From Phreatobacter sp. (lineage in GTDB: Bacteria; Pseudomonadota; Alphaproteobacteria; Rhizobiales; Phreatobacteraceae): DNA of 64,000 nucleotides. Below are positions 33,335-42,637 of this stretch, piece after piece (positions within the stretch are counted from its first letter, which is position 1; each line of letters begins with the position of its first letter). The stretch is taken from contig NZ_JAUYFA010000031.1 of assembly GCF_030691135.1 (NCBI RefSeq), forward strand, positions 1 to 64,000. Direction: 5' to 3'. The notes under the pieces are model-generated. The model had not been told where the DNA came from. It worked only from the letters and a program-made list of their open reading frames with translations, and did no database searches. The translations under genes and the position numbers were made by a program.

Positions 33335-34263
33335 GGATCCTCGTCACCGGCGCGAGCGGCTTCGTCGGCACGGCGCTCGCCGCGAACCTTGCCGAACGCG
33401 GGCACTTTGTCCGCGCAGCGGCGCGTGGCCCCCTTCCCGCCAGCATCGCGGGCCGCGTCACGCCCGCCGCCCTGCCCGACCTCGTTGCCGGCCAGGACCT
33501 CGATGAGGCCTTCGCGCGGCTTCTCGACGGCATCGACGCCGTCGTCCATGCCGCCGGCCTCGCCCACCAGCCCGCGGGGATCGACGAGGCCGTGATGCAG
33601 GCCGTCAACGCCGACTCTTCGGCAAGCCTCGCCCGCGCCGCGCGTCGCCAAGGCATAGGGGGCTTCGTGCTGATCTCGTCGATACGGGCGGTGAGCGGGC
33701 CGTCAGCCGCATGGCTCCTGACGGAGGCGGCGGAAGCAAACCCCACCGACGCCTATGGGCGTTCGAAGCGCGCGGCGGAATGTGCGGTCGCAGCGGCCCT
33801 GCCAGAGGCGACGATCCTGCGACCGCCGATCATCCATGGCGCCGGAGCAAAGGGCAACATGGCGCGCCTCGCCCGCCTCGCCCGCCTCCCCTTGCCACTG
33901 CCGCTCGCAGGGCTCGCGGGCCGCCGGTCGATCCTCTCCGACGCCAATCTCGCCAGTGCCGTCGCTTTCGTTCTGGACAATCCCGAGACGCGGGGGCGCG
34001 CCTTCCATCTCGACGACGGTGAGCCGCTGACCTTGCCGGAGATGGCAGCGTCGATGCGGCAGGCTGTCGGCCGTCCGCCGGGCATCGCAGCCCTGCCCTT
34101 CGCCCTCGCCGAGCGGATGATCGCGCGCCTGTTCCCCGGCATCGCCGGGCAGGTGCTGGGCGATCTTGTCGTGGACGATGGCGCGTTGCGCGCTCTCGGC
34201 TGGCGGCCGGTCGAGCCCTCGGGTGCGGGTCTCGGCCGGCTGATGCGGGCAACGGGCGCTTAG
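33331..34263 (+). CDS. NAD-dependent epimerase/reductase (extended SDR) paired with WecA-like transferase
   Basis: 310 residues, ATGA overlap with the transferase. 'VTGASGFVG' Rossmann motif, 'VLISSIRAVSG' and 'AYGRSKRAAE' (YxxxK intact). 'ADSSASLARAARRQGIGGFV' and 'LSDANLASAVAFVLDNP' fit the UDP-glucose 4-epimerase-like / UDP-4-keto-sugar reductase group often encoded next to such transferases. It probably makes the first sugar of the O-repeat. Its stop overlaps the convergent ManC stop. Confidence 0.87.
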   Translation: MRILVTGASGFVGTALAANLAERGHFVRAAARGPLPASIAGRVTPAALPDLVAGQDLDEAFARLLDGIDAVVHAAGLAHQPAGIDEAVMQAVNADSSASLARAARRQGIGGFVLISSIRAVSGPSAAWLLTEAAEANPTDAYGRSKRAAECAVAAALPEATILRPPIIHGAGAKGNMARLARLARLPLPLPLAGLAGRRSILSDANLASAVAFVLDNPETRGRAFHLDDGEPLTLPEMAASMRQAVGRPPGIAALPFALAERMIARLFPGIAGQVLGDLVVDDGALRALGWRPVEPSGAGLGRLMRATGA

Positions 34264-35708
34264 ACGCGCTTGTAGTCGTCCTGGCTGCGGACGATGTCGT
34301 CCTCGCCGAGATAGCTGCCCGACTGCACCTCGATGAGCTCCAGCGGAATCTTCCCGTCATTCGACAGGCGGTGCCAGGCGCCCAGCGGGATATAGACGTT
34401 CTCGTTCTCGCGCACGATCTTCGAGACCTCGTCGACCTCGACGGTCGCCGTGCCCTTGACGACGATCCAGTGCTCGGCGCGGTGGAAATGCTTCTGCAGC
34501 GACAGCCGCGCGCCCGGCTTCACCACGATGCGCTTCACCTGGAAACGCTCGCCCCGGTCGACGCTCTCGTAGGAACCCCAGGGGCGCAGCACCCGGCGAT
34601 GCTCCTCGGCGAGCCGGCGGCGCTGGGCATCGCCGCCGCGCAGATCCGCCACGAGTGTCTTGAGCTCACCTGCAACCTGGCGGCCGGCCACCAGGACGGC
34701 ATCCTTGGTGGCGACCACGACGACGTCGTCGAGGCCGATCACCGCGGTGTGGACATCGTCGCTCGACACATAGGAATTGCGCGTTCCCACCAGCGACACG
34801 GCGCCACGCGCGGCATTTCCGTCGGCATCCTTCGCCGAGGCATCCCACAGTGCGTCCCACGAACCGAGATCCGACCAGGCGTAGTCGGCCTCGATGACGG
34901 CGGCGCGGTCGGTGCGCTCCATCACGGCATAGTCGACGGACTTCGCGGGAGAGGCGGCGAAGGCTTCGCGATCGATACGCTCGAAGGTGACGTTGCCGGT
35001 CTGGTCGACGCTCATCGACCCGGCGACGGCCTTGGCGGCTGCGGCGATCTCCGGCTCGAAACGTGCGAGCTCGGCGAGGAAGACGTCGGCGCGGAACAGG
35101 AAATTGCCTGAGTTCCAGAGATAGTTCTCGGCGAGGAAGGTCTTCGCCTTGTCCTCGTCGGGCTTTTCCACGAAGGCGGCGACCATCCGCACCCGGCCGT
35201 CCATGACGTCGCCGGGGCGGATATAGCCGTAGCCGGTGGCCGGATGGGTCGGGCGGATGCCGAAGGTGACCAGCGCTCCGGCCTCGGCCACCGCGAGTCC
35301 GGCCTCGGCCGTCGCGGCGAAGGCGGCGGCGTCGGTGACGAGGTGGTCGGCGGCCAGCACCAGCATGACAGCGTCCGGATCTGCGGCCGCGACGAGTTCG
35401 GCGGCCACCGCGATGGCGGGACCGGAATCCCGCCGCATGGGCTCGAGCACGATGCGACCGGGCGTGCCCGCGCGCGCCAGCTGGTCGGCGACGAGGAAGC
35501 GGAAATCCTCGCCGGTGACGATCACCGGATCGGTGAAGATGGCGCGGTCGCCGACGCGGGCCAGCGTCTCCTCGAACGTCGAGCGATCGCCGAGGAGCGG
35601 CAGGAACTGCTTCGGATAGGCCTCACGCGAGGCGGGCCAGAGACGCGTCCCCGCGCCGCCGGAGAGGATGACCGGAACGATCCGCGTCTGCTTCGGCATC
35701 GAAGGCAT
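34260..35708 (-). CDS. manC: mannose-1-phosphate guanylyltransferase / mannose-6-phosphate isomerase
   Basis: 482 residues from ATG 35708 (GTG 35717 and ATG 35699 are alternatives). 'PVILSGGAGTRLWPASREAYPKQF' is the GTP-binding signature, and 'FVEKPD' plus 'NSGNFLFRADVFL' complete the guanylyltransferase domain. The C-terminal cupin has 'RPWGSYESVDRGERFQVKRI', 'PGARLSLQKHFHRAEHWIVVKG' and 'NENVYIPLGAWHRLSN', the type II PMI domain. It supplies GDP-mannose for mannose-, fucose- or other GDP-sugar-containing polysaccharide. Confidence 0.93.
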   Translation of the reverse strand: MPSMPKQTRIVPVILSGGAGTRLWPASREAYPKQFLPLLGDRSTFEETLARVGDRAIFTDPVIVTGEDFRFLVADQLARAGTPGRIVLEPMRRDSGPAIAVAAELVAAADPDAVMLVLAADHLVTDAAAFAATAEAGLAVAEAGALVTFGIRPTHPATGYGYIRPGDVMDGRVRMVAAFVEKPDEDKAKTFLAENYLWNSGNFLFRADVFLAELARFEPEIAAAAKAVAGSMSVDQTGNVTFERIDREAFAASPAKSVDYAVMERTDRAAVIEADYAWSDLGSWDALWDASAKDADGNAARGAVSLVGTRNSYVSSDDVHTAVIGLDDVVVVATKDAVLVAGRQVAGELKTLVADLRGGDAQRRRLAEEHRRVLRPWGSYESVDRGERFQVKRIVVKPGARLSLQKHFHRAEHWIVVKGTATVEVDEVSKIVRENENVYIPLGAWHRLSNDGKIPLELIEVQSGSYLGEDDIVRSQDDYKRV

Positions 35709-35804
35709 ATCCTTCACTTTTCGCTCAGCATGTCGGCGCGTTACCTACCCTCTGGCCGTCCGACGCGCCACAGCCATCTGTCGGAATGGTCAACGCTGCG
35801 ACGT

Positions 35805-37139
35805 TCAGGGCCTGGCGGGGACACCGAGGAACGGGCGGCTGAAGGAAGTGATCCCGACCTGCGCCTGATGCGCGGCAACCACCAGAACGAGGTAACCGGT
35901 GGCGAAGACCGTGTTGGTCTGGTCGTGGCTGAACAGGAGGTTGGTCAGGCCGAAGATCGCATAACTCCCCGACAGCAGCACCGCGAAGGCCCAGCGCTCA
36001 CGCTGACGCCCGTCCCGCGGCGCCTGTCCGACGATGATGAGCGGCGCGACCAGCAGCAGCACCAGGGCGAGAAGGCCGACGATGCCGCGGCCGACCGCCA
36101 CCGAGATGAACTCGTTGTGGAGATGGCGATAGGCCGGAATGGCGATCCCGGCGCGCGCGGCCCGCGCCCGCACCTCCGCCACGGCGTTCTGGCTGCCGTA
36201 GCCGACGAAGGGGCGATCGAGGAAGGCATCGAACCCATGGGTCCACAGCATGACCCGATGGGCCGTCGAGGGGTCGCGGTCGACGCCGAGGGTCTCGCTC
36301 TGCAGGGCCTGGCGCACCTCTTCGACGCGCTCCGGCACCTTCAGGGCAATCGCGAAGACCGCGAGCCCGGCGGCGAGAACCGAGGCCACCAGCACAGTCT
36401 GCCCGATCCGCACCCGGATCAACGGCCAGACATGAACCACGACCACGACGGCGACCAGCGGCAGCGCCAGCAGCGCGCCACGCGTCTGCGACAGGAAGCT
36501 GCCGCCGATGCCGCAGACGAGCGCAGCGAAAGCGAAAGCCTTCATCGCCGGCGACAGGCGGGTAAACCCGACCATCGACAGTCCGGCCGCGAGGATGGCC
36601 GTGCCCCCGAAGGGAATGGCGTTCGCCATTCCGGCGGTGGCGCGCGGGTGGCCGAGGAGGAAAACCTGCACCAGCGCGAGGCAGAAGGAGACGATGGCGG
36701 CGGCGCGGACCCCGTTCAGGAAGAGATCGAAGACATCGACCTTCGGCGTCTGCACGAGGGTGCCGACCAGGACGGTCAGCGCGAGGAAATGCATCGCGGT
36801 GCCCACATCAAGCCAACCCGCGGCCTTGTTGGCGAAGGCGAGCGGCGAGATCATCGTCACGAAGAAATAGCCGAGGGCGACGAGGCAAGCGAAGGCCGTC
36901 GTCGGCGGCCAGACCCAGGAGATGCGGCGGCCAAGAAAGATCAGGCCGATATAGATGCACGCCCCGAAATAGAAGAAGGTCGCGACGCTGCCGAGGGTCA
37001 GCGGCAGGAAGGCGAGCACCGGAATATAGAGATAGGCGATGCGGTTCGGGTCGTCGATCGTCGCCCGGATCCAGGCCCAGGCGGCAGCGACCAGTCCCCG
37101 TCGCGGCGAGGTGTTCGGCGGACCTTCCATTGAACTCAT
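35805..37139 (-). CDS. O-antigen ligase/polymerase (Wzy_C-type) membrane protein
   Basis: 444 residues with about 12 hydrophobic segments. The large periplasmic loop near residue 300 contains 'LWTHGFDAFLDRPFVGYGSQNA' and 'HLHNEFISVAVGRGIVGLLAL', the HNxxL-like signature of WaaL/O-antigen ligases (here HNEFI). Such enzymes join lipid-linked O-chain to lipid A-core in the periplasm or polymerise repeats; with a Wzm/Wzt exporter in the cluster, ligase is the better reading. The 97 bases before manC's end show nothing notable. Confidence 0.87.
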   Translation of the reverse strand: MSSMEGPPNTSPRRGLVAAAWAWIRATIDDPNRIAYLYIPVLAFLPLTLGSVATFFYFGACIYIGLIFLGRRISWVWPPTTAFACLVALGYFFVTMISPLAFANKAAGWLDVGTAMHFLALTVLVGTLVQTPKVDVFDLFLNGVRAAAIVSFCLALVQVFLLGHPRATAGMANAIPFGGTAILAAGLSMVGFTRLSPAMKAFAFAALVCGIGGSFLSQTRGALLALPLVAVVVVVHVWPLIRVRIGQTVLVASVLAAGLAVFAIALKVPERVEEVRQALQSETLGVDRDPSTAHRVMLWTHGFDAFLDRPFVGYGSQNAVAEVRARAARAGIAIPAYRHLHNEFISVAVGRGIVGLLALVLLLVAPLIIVGQAPRDGRQRERWAFAVLLSGSYAIFGLTNLLFSHDQTNTVFATGYLVLVVAAHQAQVGITSFSRPFLGVPARP

Positions 37140-37155
37140 GACGACTGACGCTGCC

Positions 37156-37905
37156 TTATCGCTGCAGCCCCATCGAAGCTGTCAGTCCTCCATCGATGGA
37201 AAGGGTAGCGCCTGTCATATAACTTGCAAGCGGCGACAGCAGATAGGCGACGAGACCGCCGATTTCCTCGGGCCGCGCGAAACGTCCGGCGGGAATCTGG
37301 CTCTCCATCTTGTCGCGATAATCGGCATATCTGGCCATCATGTCGGTATCGACGAAGCCAGGGGCGACGACATTGACCGTCACGCCGCGTTTGGCGCTCT
37401 CGATCGCCAGCGTCCGGCAATAGGCGGCGAGCGCGGCCTTGGACGCCCCATAGGCGGCATTGCCCTGGTTGGAGCGCTCCGCCGTCACCGAGCCGATGGC
37501 GACGATCCGCCCGTTCCGGGCCCGCATCATCGGGCGCACCACGGCATTCACCAGGCGCGTGAAGGCGAAGAAATTGATCTGCATGACCGCCTCGGCCTTG
37601 GCCTGGTCCATGACCGCGGCGAGTTGGTCGTAGGGCTGCCCGGCATTGTGGACGAGGCCATAGAGCGCTTCGCCCTTTTCGAGCTCGGCGCAGAAGGCGT
37701 CGACCGCCGTCTTGTCGGCGAGGTCGAGGGTCGCGATCCCGACGTCACGATCCGGGTGCGAGGCCTTGAGCTCCGCCACAAGCGCTTCGGCCGCCGTGCC
37801 CGAGGAGCGCACCGTGAAGGTCACATCGTGGCCGGCGGCGACGAGCGCCCGGACGATGGCCGCGCCCATGCCCTTGGCGCCGCCGGTGACGAGGACGCGC
37901 CCCAT
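37156..37905 (-). CDS. FabG-like 3-oxoacyl-ACP reductase (classical SDR)
   Basis: 249 residues from ATG 37905, which overlaps the FabF1 stop as TGATG (GTG 37908 is also possible). 'VTGGAKGMGAAIV' (TGxxxGxG), 'GSVTAERSNQGNAAYGASKAAL' with Ser, Tyr and Lys, and 'APGFVDTDM' are FabG landmarks. It should reduce the 3-keto group in each elongation cycle of the very-long-chain acyl chain. It is last in the acpXL operon, the place held by the zinc dehydrogenase in rhizobial loci. Confidence 0.88.
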   Translation of the reverse strand: MGRVLVTGGAKGMGAAIVRALVAAGHDVTFTVRSSGTAAEALVAELKASHPDRDVGIATLDLADKTAVDAFCAELEKGEALYGLVHNAGQPYDQLAAVMDQAKAEAVMQINFFAFTRLVNAVVRPMMRARNGRIVAIGSVTAERSNQGNAAYGASKAALAAYCRTLAIESAKRGVTVNVVAPGFVDTDMMARYADYRDKMESQIPAGRFARPEEIGGLVAYLLSPLASYMTGATLSIDGGLTASMGLQR

Positions 37906-39179
37906 CACGCCGGCTCCGCGGCGAGGACCAGGCAGACGTTCTGACCGCCGAAGCCGAAGGAATTGGAGATGGCGCGGGTGACTTTCGCCTTGCGGGCGAC
38001 ATTGGGCACGAGATCCATCCTGATCGCGGGGTCCGCCTCGGTATGGTTGATCGTTGGCGGAATGACGCCGCTGCGGATGGTCATCAGCGTGAACACCGCC
38101 TCGATGGCGCCGGCCGCCGACAGGGTGTGGCCGATCATCGACTTGTTGGACGACACGGCGATCCCCGCGAGATGATCACCGAAGACGGCGGCGAGGCCGA
38201 CATATTCCATCTTGTCGTTCTCGGGCGTCGACGTGCCGTGGGCGTTGACATACTGGACGTCGGCAGGTGTGACGCCGGCATCGTCAAGGGCATTCCTGAT
38301 GCAGCCGATGATCGGCGCGCCGTCCGGGCTGGACCGGGTGCGATGGAAGCTGTCGGCCATCTCGCCGCAGCCCTCGACGACGCCGAGAATGGTCGCGCCA
38401 CGCGCCGTGGCATGTTCCCAGGATTCGAGCACCAGGGCCCCCGCCCCCTCGGCCATGACGAAGCCGTCGCGGTCCTTGGAGAAGGGCCGGGCCGCGGCGG
38501 TCGGGTCGCCGTTGCGGGTCGACAGCGCGGACAGGAGCGAGAAGCGCACCAGTGATTCCTGGTTGGCGGAACCGTCGGCGCCGATGACGAGCGCCGCTTC
38601 GGTCTCGCCGCGGCGGATCGCCTCGACGGCCAGCTGGATGGCGGTCGCCCCGGTGGCGCAGGCTGTGGAGATCGAGATCGGCGCGCCCTTGGTGCCGAAG
38701 CGGTCGGCGAGCGCATCGCCCACCGAGCCGAAGAGGAAGCGCGTCTGCATCGCGCTGAAATCCTTGGCCGCGGCGCCCCTGAGAATGTCGGTATAGGTGA
38801 TGTCGGCGCTCTTGCCGGAGGCGCGGGCGAGATCCTGCCGCTGCGGCCATTCCAGCTCCACCGGCGGCATGCCGAGGAAGAGCGGGCCGGGGAAGGTGCC
38901 GGCATCGCCGATCCTCGCCTCGGCCACCGCCTCCTCGCCGGCCAGCGCCGCCATCTTGGTGGTGAGGTCGGGGGCATTGTCGAAGGGCACGAAATCGACG
39001 GTGCCGGCGATGGTGGTGCGCAGGCCCTCGATCGGGAAACGGGTGATCGTATGGATGCCGGACTGGCCGGCCGTCAGCTTCGACCAGTTCTCGTCCTTGC
39101 CCTGGCCGAGCGAGGTGACGACGCCCATGCCGGTGACGACGACGACCGGGCGGCCGTGCTTGTCCTTCATGTGAGCCAT
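37905..39179 (-). CDS. fabF1XL: beta-ketoacyl-ACP synthase of VLCFA-lipid A pathway (FabF1XL-like)
   Basis: 424 residues. The condensing triad is complete: 'STACATGATAIQ' (Cys), 'VNAHGTSTPEND' (His) and 'NKSMIGHTLSAAGA' (Lys/His). The N-terminus 'VVVTGMGVVTSLG' is FabF-like. It would extend the AcpXL-bound acyl chain toward the C26-C28 length. It is encoded 10 bases downstream of the Cys-less partner, consistent with a heterodimer. The locus order matches the rhizobial acpXL cluster. Confidence 0.9.
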   Translation of the reverse strand: MAHMKDKHGRPVVVVTGMGVVTSLGQGKDENWSKLTAGQSGIHTITRFPIEGLRTTIAGTVDFVPFDNAPDLTTKMAALAGEEAVAEARIGDAGTFPGPLFLGMPPVELEWPQRQDLARASGKSADITYTDILRGAAAKDFSAMQTRFLFGSVGDALADRFGTKGAPISISTACATGATAIQLAVEAIRRGETEAALVIGADGSANQESLVRFSLLSALSTRNGDPTAAARPFSKDRDGFVMAEGAGALVLESWEHATARGATILGVVEGCGEMADSFHRTRSSPDGAPIIGCIRNALDDAGVTPADVQYVNAHGTSTPENDKMEYVGLAAVFGDHLAGIAVSSNKSMIGHTLSAAGAIEAVFTLMTIRSGVIPPTINHTEADPAIRMDLVPNVARKAKVTRAISNSFGFGGQNVCLVLAAEPA

Positions 39180-39189
39180 GGTGTCCTCC

Positions 39190-40395
39190 TCAGATCGCCT
39201 CGACGAGGGCCATGCCCTCGCCGCGCCAGTGCCCGACGGAGGTGACGACCGCCTGCTTGACCTTGCGGGTCATGCGCGCCTCGTCCTTGGAACCGCCGAT
39301 CGGCGGGACGGCCTCGCCGCGCGCCACCATCATCGCCGCCAGCGCGACATTCGCCGGGAAGGTCGCCTCGACGCTGTGGCCGATGACCGAGCCGGTGGCC
39401 CGTGTCGGCACCCGCCGCTGGTCGAGAATGTCGCGCTCGATGGCCATTGCACCGCTGACGCCGGTGGCGCCGGAGACGACCACCGTGGCGCCGGGAATGA
39501 GGCCGGGCGAGATCTCGTTCCACTGCACGGCCATGGAATGCTCAGCATCCCCGTCCTTGCGGCGGGTGCGGTCGGAGGACACCCTGGCGAGCCTGGCGAT
39601 GGGCTTGGCGCCGCGCTTCTCGGCATGTTCGCGCGCCTCGATCACGAGGAAGGCGCCGACCGAGCCGAGAATCGTACCGCCGCCGTCCTTCGGCCGCTCC
39701 CAGACCGGCACCCAGGGCCCGGTCCAGTTCATGTGGCCGAGCTCGAAATGCAGGATCGTGTCCGGCCGCTCCGCCGAATAGGCGCCGCCCACCAGGAAGA
39801 TGTCGCCCTGCGCGGCATGGCAGCGGCCGAGGGCGACGCGCACCGCGTCGACGCCCGCCATCTCCTCGCCCATGAAGGTGCGAGAGGAGCCGACGACGCC
39901 ATGGACGATGGAGATGTTGCCGGCGAGGAGGTTGGAGAGCTGGGCGAGGAACAGCGTCGGACGCAGGTCGTTCATCAGCCGCTCGTTGAGGAACTTGCCG
40001 GGCTCGTTGGAGGCCTCCAGCCCCGACAGGATCTGCCCGTCGACGGCATAGTCGCGCTCGCCGCCGCCGGCGGCGACGATCATGTGCATCGACTTCAACA
40101 GGTCGTCCTGGCCCTTGACCCCGGCATTCTCCAGTGCGAGGCCGGCGGCATAGGTGCCGAGGCGCTGCCAGCCCTCCATCTGCCGGCGGTCGCCGCGGTC
40201 AGGAATCTGCTTGGCGAGGTCCAGCGCGACGGCGGGATGGACATGATAGGGCGCATGGGTGGTCGAATCGAGTTTCAGCCACGTCTCGCGGTCGCCGTTC
40301 AGGGCGTCCCAGTGGGCATCGAGCCCCTCTCCGAGCGCGGAGACGAGGCCGATCCCGGTGATCCAGGCCTCACGTTCCGGGGCAATTGCCATCAT
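39190..40395 (-). CDS. fabF2XL: Cys-less ketosynthase-like partner (FabF2XL, chain-length-factor-like)
   Basis: 401 residues (two adjacent ATGs at the start). Overall ketosynthase fold ('WITGIGLVSALGEG', 'GSVIGHSVEATFPANV'), but the nucleophile region reads 'ISIVHGVVGSSRTFMG', with no Cys where FabF1 has STACATG, and the NAHGTST loop is replaced by 'VSGATGVSGA'. It is therefore unlikely to condense by itself and probably acts like the chain-length factor of type II PKS, paired with FabF1XL. It lies between the FabZ-like gene and FabF1 as in Rhizobium. Confidence 0.88.
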   Translation of the reverse strand: MMAIAPEREAWITGIGLVSALGEGLDAHWDALNGDRETWLKLDSTTHAPYHVHPAVALDLAKQIPDRGDRRQMEGWQRLGTYAAGLALENAGVKGQDDLLKSMHMIVAAGGGERDYAVDGQILSGLEASNEPGKFLNERLMNDLRPTLFLAQLSNLLAGNISIVHGVVGSSRTFMGEEMAGVDAVRVALGRCHAAQGDIFLVGGAYSAERPDTILHFELGHMNWTGPWVPVWERPKDGGGTILGSVGAFLVIEAREHAEKRGAKPIARLARVSSDRTRRKDGDAEHSMAVQWNEISPGLIPGATVVVSGATGVSGAMAIERDILDQRRVPTRATGSVIGHSVEATFPANVALAAMMVARGEAVPPIGGSKDEARMTRKVKQAVVTSVGHWRGEGMALVEAI

Positions 40396-40404
40396 GCACT
40401 CCCT

Positions 40405-40878
40405 TCAGGCCGTTTCCAGCTTCTCGAACGGGAACTGGAGACGTTCCCCCCACTCGCGGATCATCGAGGCGAATTTCGGATCGGGGAAGGTTTTCACCGC
40501 GAACTTGATTTCCGCCTCGGCGACCTTCTTGCCCTCGCGGGTGATGAAGGCCTTCGTGACCGCATAGCCCGACCCGTCGCCGATCATTTCCGCATGCACG
40601 ACGAGCGGCGTCGAGGGCTGCACGAAGTCACGCATCTTGGTGCTGTTGGTGCCGACCAGAAAGGGCATGGCGGTGAGGCCGTTCAGACCGAGGATCAGCC
40701 AGCCCGAGGCCTGCGCCATCGCCTCGATCATCAGCACGCCCGGCAGGAGCGGATAGCCGGGGAAATGGCCCTCGAACACCGGACTTTCGGCAGGAACATC
40801 CGCCGCCGCCGTCAGGGTCCTGGCCTGCGCGTCGAAGGAGACGACGCGCGTGATCATCTGGAAGTATTCGAGCCGCAT
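40405..40878 (-). CDS. fabZXL: FabZ-like 3-hydroxyacyl-ACP dehydratase of VLCFA pathway
   Basis: 157 residues from ATG 40878; the track ORF extends upstream through the acpXL gene in another frame. Hot-dog fold with 'FEGHFPGYPLLPGVLMIEAMAQ', carrying the catalytic His and Glu of FabZ/FabA. 'KMRDFVQPSTPLVV' and 'EGKKVAEAEIKFAV' are further family blocks. It dehydrates 3-hydroxyacyl-AcpXL in the elongation cycle. It sits 115 bases after acpXL and 9 bases before fabF2XL. Confidence 0.9.
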   Translation of the reverse strand: MRLEYFQMITRVVSFDAQARTLTAAADVPAESPVFEGHFPGYPLLPGVLMIEAMAQASGWLILGLNGLTAMPFLVGTNSTKMRDFVQPSTPLVVHAEMIGDGSGYAVTKAFITREGKKVAEAEIKFAVKTFPDPKFASMIREWGERLQFPFEKLETA

Positions 40879-40993
40879 GGGAGGATTGATCTCCCGTGCC
40901 GGGAGGCTTTCGAAAGGGTTGGATGACGAAACCGGCCGGGGGGGCCGGCCGGTGATGCAGAATGAACTGTGGCGGGCCGGCGGACCGCCGGGA

Positions 40994-41275
40994 TCAAGCG
41001 CCCTTGGCAGCGACCAGCTCGTCGATCTTGCCGCACAGCGCGCCGAGGACGAAATAGTCTTCCGTCTTCGCCTTGCCCTCGTTGACCTCCTGCGTCCACT
41101 TTTCGAGCGGCAGCTTGATGCCGAATGCCTTGTCGATGGCGAAGGCGATGTCGAGGAAGTCGAGCGAATCGATACCGAGATCGTCGATCGCGTGGCTCTC
41201 GGACGTGATCTTCTCAAGCGGGATGTCACACGTTTCCGAGATGATCTTCGAGACGGTTTCGAAGGTGGACGACAT
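40994..41275 (-). CDS. acpXL: acyl carrier protein AcpXL
   Basis: 93 residues, the size of AcpXL and longer than housekeeping AcpP. '[22 protein letters not shown]' contains the phosphopantetheine-bearing Ser in the DSLDFLDI form typical of AcpXL. It carries the growing 27-hydroxyoctacosanoate-type chain to lipid A. First gene of a minus-strand operon acpXL-fabZ-fabF2-fabF1-fabG. 'ggag' lies about 13 bases ahead of the ATG. Confidence 0.92.
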   Translation of the reverse strand: MSSTFETVSKIISETCDIPLEKITSESHAIDDLGIDSLDFLDIAFAIDKAFGIKLPLEKWTQEVNEGKAKTEDYFVLGALCGKIDELVAAKGA

Positions 41276-41602
41276 GGTGGCGCAATCTCCGTGGCGGCCG
41301 TCAGATGGTGATCAAAGCGGCACGAAACAAGGCAATCGCCCGTACAGGGCGCCCCGAATAGGAAGCTGCTGCTATAGATGAGGCGGCAGGCCGCATCAAC
41401 CCTTCGTCTCGTGTCCCCGGCCACAGCGGCGGTGATGGTGCTGCACGCCGTCGGCGCCCGGGCGCGCGCGTCCTTCGGCGGGCGTCCTTCGGTTGACGAG
41501 CCCGCCCCGGGCCTTTAGGCACCGGCGCCTTGCATTCTTTGCTGGCGCGGCGGCCCGATCTGCCACACAGCGGGCTATTCCGCCCTGAAGAGGATCATCC
41601 CC
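41276..41602. other. 327-base divergent region between acpXL and adh/lpxXL operons
   Basis: Promoters for both halves of the VLCFA-lipid A locus must lie here. No clean -35/-10 pair was identified. 'gaagagga' at 41587-41594 is the ribosome-binding site of the dehydrogenase gene. No further ORF is supported. Confidence 0.5.
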
Positions 41603-42625
41603 ATGCGCGCCCTTCGCCTCCACGGTGACCGCGACCTCCGCATCGAGGAGATCGCGGACGCCCCCGCCCCGGCCCGCGGCGAGGTCCGCATCAAGGTCGC
41701 GGCCGTCGCGCTCAACCATATCGACGTCTGGGGATTCCGCGGCATGGCCTTCGCAAAGCGCCAGATGCCGCTGGTGGTGGGCGCCGAGGCCTCCGGCACC
41801 ATCGAGAGCATCGGCGACGGCGTCACCGCGTTCAAGGCCGGCGACAAGGTCGTCATGTTCGGCGCCAAGACCTGCGGCACCTGTCAGTTCTGCCGCGCCG
41901 GCCAGGACAACCTGTGCACCGACGTGCAGGGCATCATGGGCTTCCACATCGACGGGTTCGCGCGCGAATATGTGACGATGGAGGCCCGCCACGTCGTCCA
42001 GGTGCCCGCCGCCGTGTCGTTGCGCGATGCCGCCACCGCTGCGATCACCTTCTCCACCGTGGAGCACATGCTCTTCGACAATTGCCGGCTGCAGCCAGGC
42101 GAGACCGTCCTCGTCCAGGCCGGCGGATCGGGCATCGGCACTGTCGCGATCAAGGTCGCGAAGGCGCTCGGCTGCACGGTGATCACGACGGTCGGTGACG
42201 ACGACAAGGTCGCCAAGGCGCTCGCCATCGGCGCCGACCACGCCATCAACTACCGCACCGAGCGGTTCGAGGGCGTGGTGCGCAAGATCACGAAGAAGAA
42301 GGGCGTCGACGTCGCCTTCGAACATACCGGCGCCGACACGTTCAACCAGTCGCTGTTCTGCCTCCGCCGCGGCGGCAGGCTCGCCACCTGCGGCGCCACG
42401 TCGGGCGCCACCATCACCTTCAACCTGATGCAGCTCTTCCAGCAGCAGTACAAGATCTTCGGCTCGTTCGGCGCCCCCATCCGCGCCATCGCCGACGGCC
42501 TGAAGCGCATCGAGGCGGGCGTCACCCCGGTGATCGACACCGAACTGCCGATGGACCGGTTCTCCGAGGCCCTCGATCGGCTCGAGGGCCGCAAGGTCTT
42601 CGGCAAGATCCTCGTCCAGATCTGA
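41603..42625 (+). CDS. adh2XL: MDR-family dehydrogenase of the VLCFA-lipid A locus
   Basis: 340 residues. The four-Cys structural zinc loop is present ('CGTCQFCRAGQDNLC'), but the usual catalytic zinc ligands are not: the Cys position reads 'LNHIDVWG' and the GHE position 'VVGAEASG'. 'VLVQAGGSGIGTVAIKVAKALG' is the NAD(P) loop. This resembles quinone-oxidoreductase/enoyl-reductase members, so it may serve as the enoyl-acyl reductase of the cycle. In Rhizobium a dehydrogenase gene occupies the same locus, directly upstream of lpxXL as here. Confidence 0.87.
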   Translation: MRALRLHGDRDLRIEEIADAPAPARGEVRIKVAAVALNHIDVWGFRGMAFAKRQMPLVVGAEASGTIESIGDGVTAFKAGDKVVMFGAKTCGTCQFCRAGQDNLCTDVQGIMGFHIDGFAREYVTMEARHVVQVPAAVSLRDAATAAITFSTVEHMLFDNCRLQPGETVLVQAGGSGIGTVAIKVAKALGCTVITTVGDDDKVAKALAIGADHAINYRTERFEGVVRKITKKKGVDVAFEHTGADTFNQSLFCLRRGGRLATCGATSGATITFNLMQLFQQQYKIFGSFGAPIRAIADGLKRIEAGVTPVIDTELPMDRFSEALDRLEGRKVFGKILVQI

Positions 42626-42637
42626 CGGCGGCTAGCC

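Noticed and set aside
28780-40926. Long antisense ORFs (28780-30315, 35244-37133, 39178-40926)
   Set aside because: Opposite strand of the HldE-like, ligase/manC and ketosynthase genes; Asp/Gly/Arg/His-rich shadow composition without domains.
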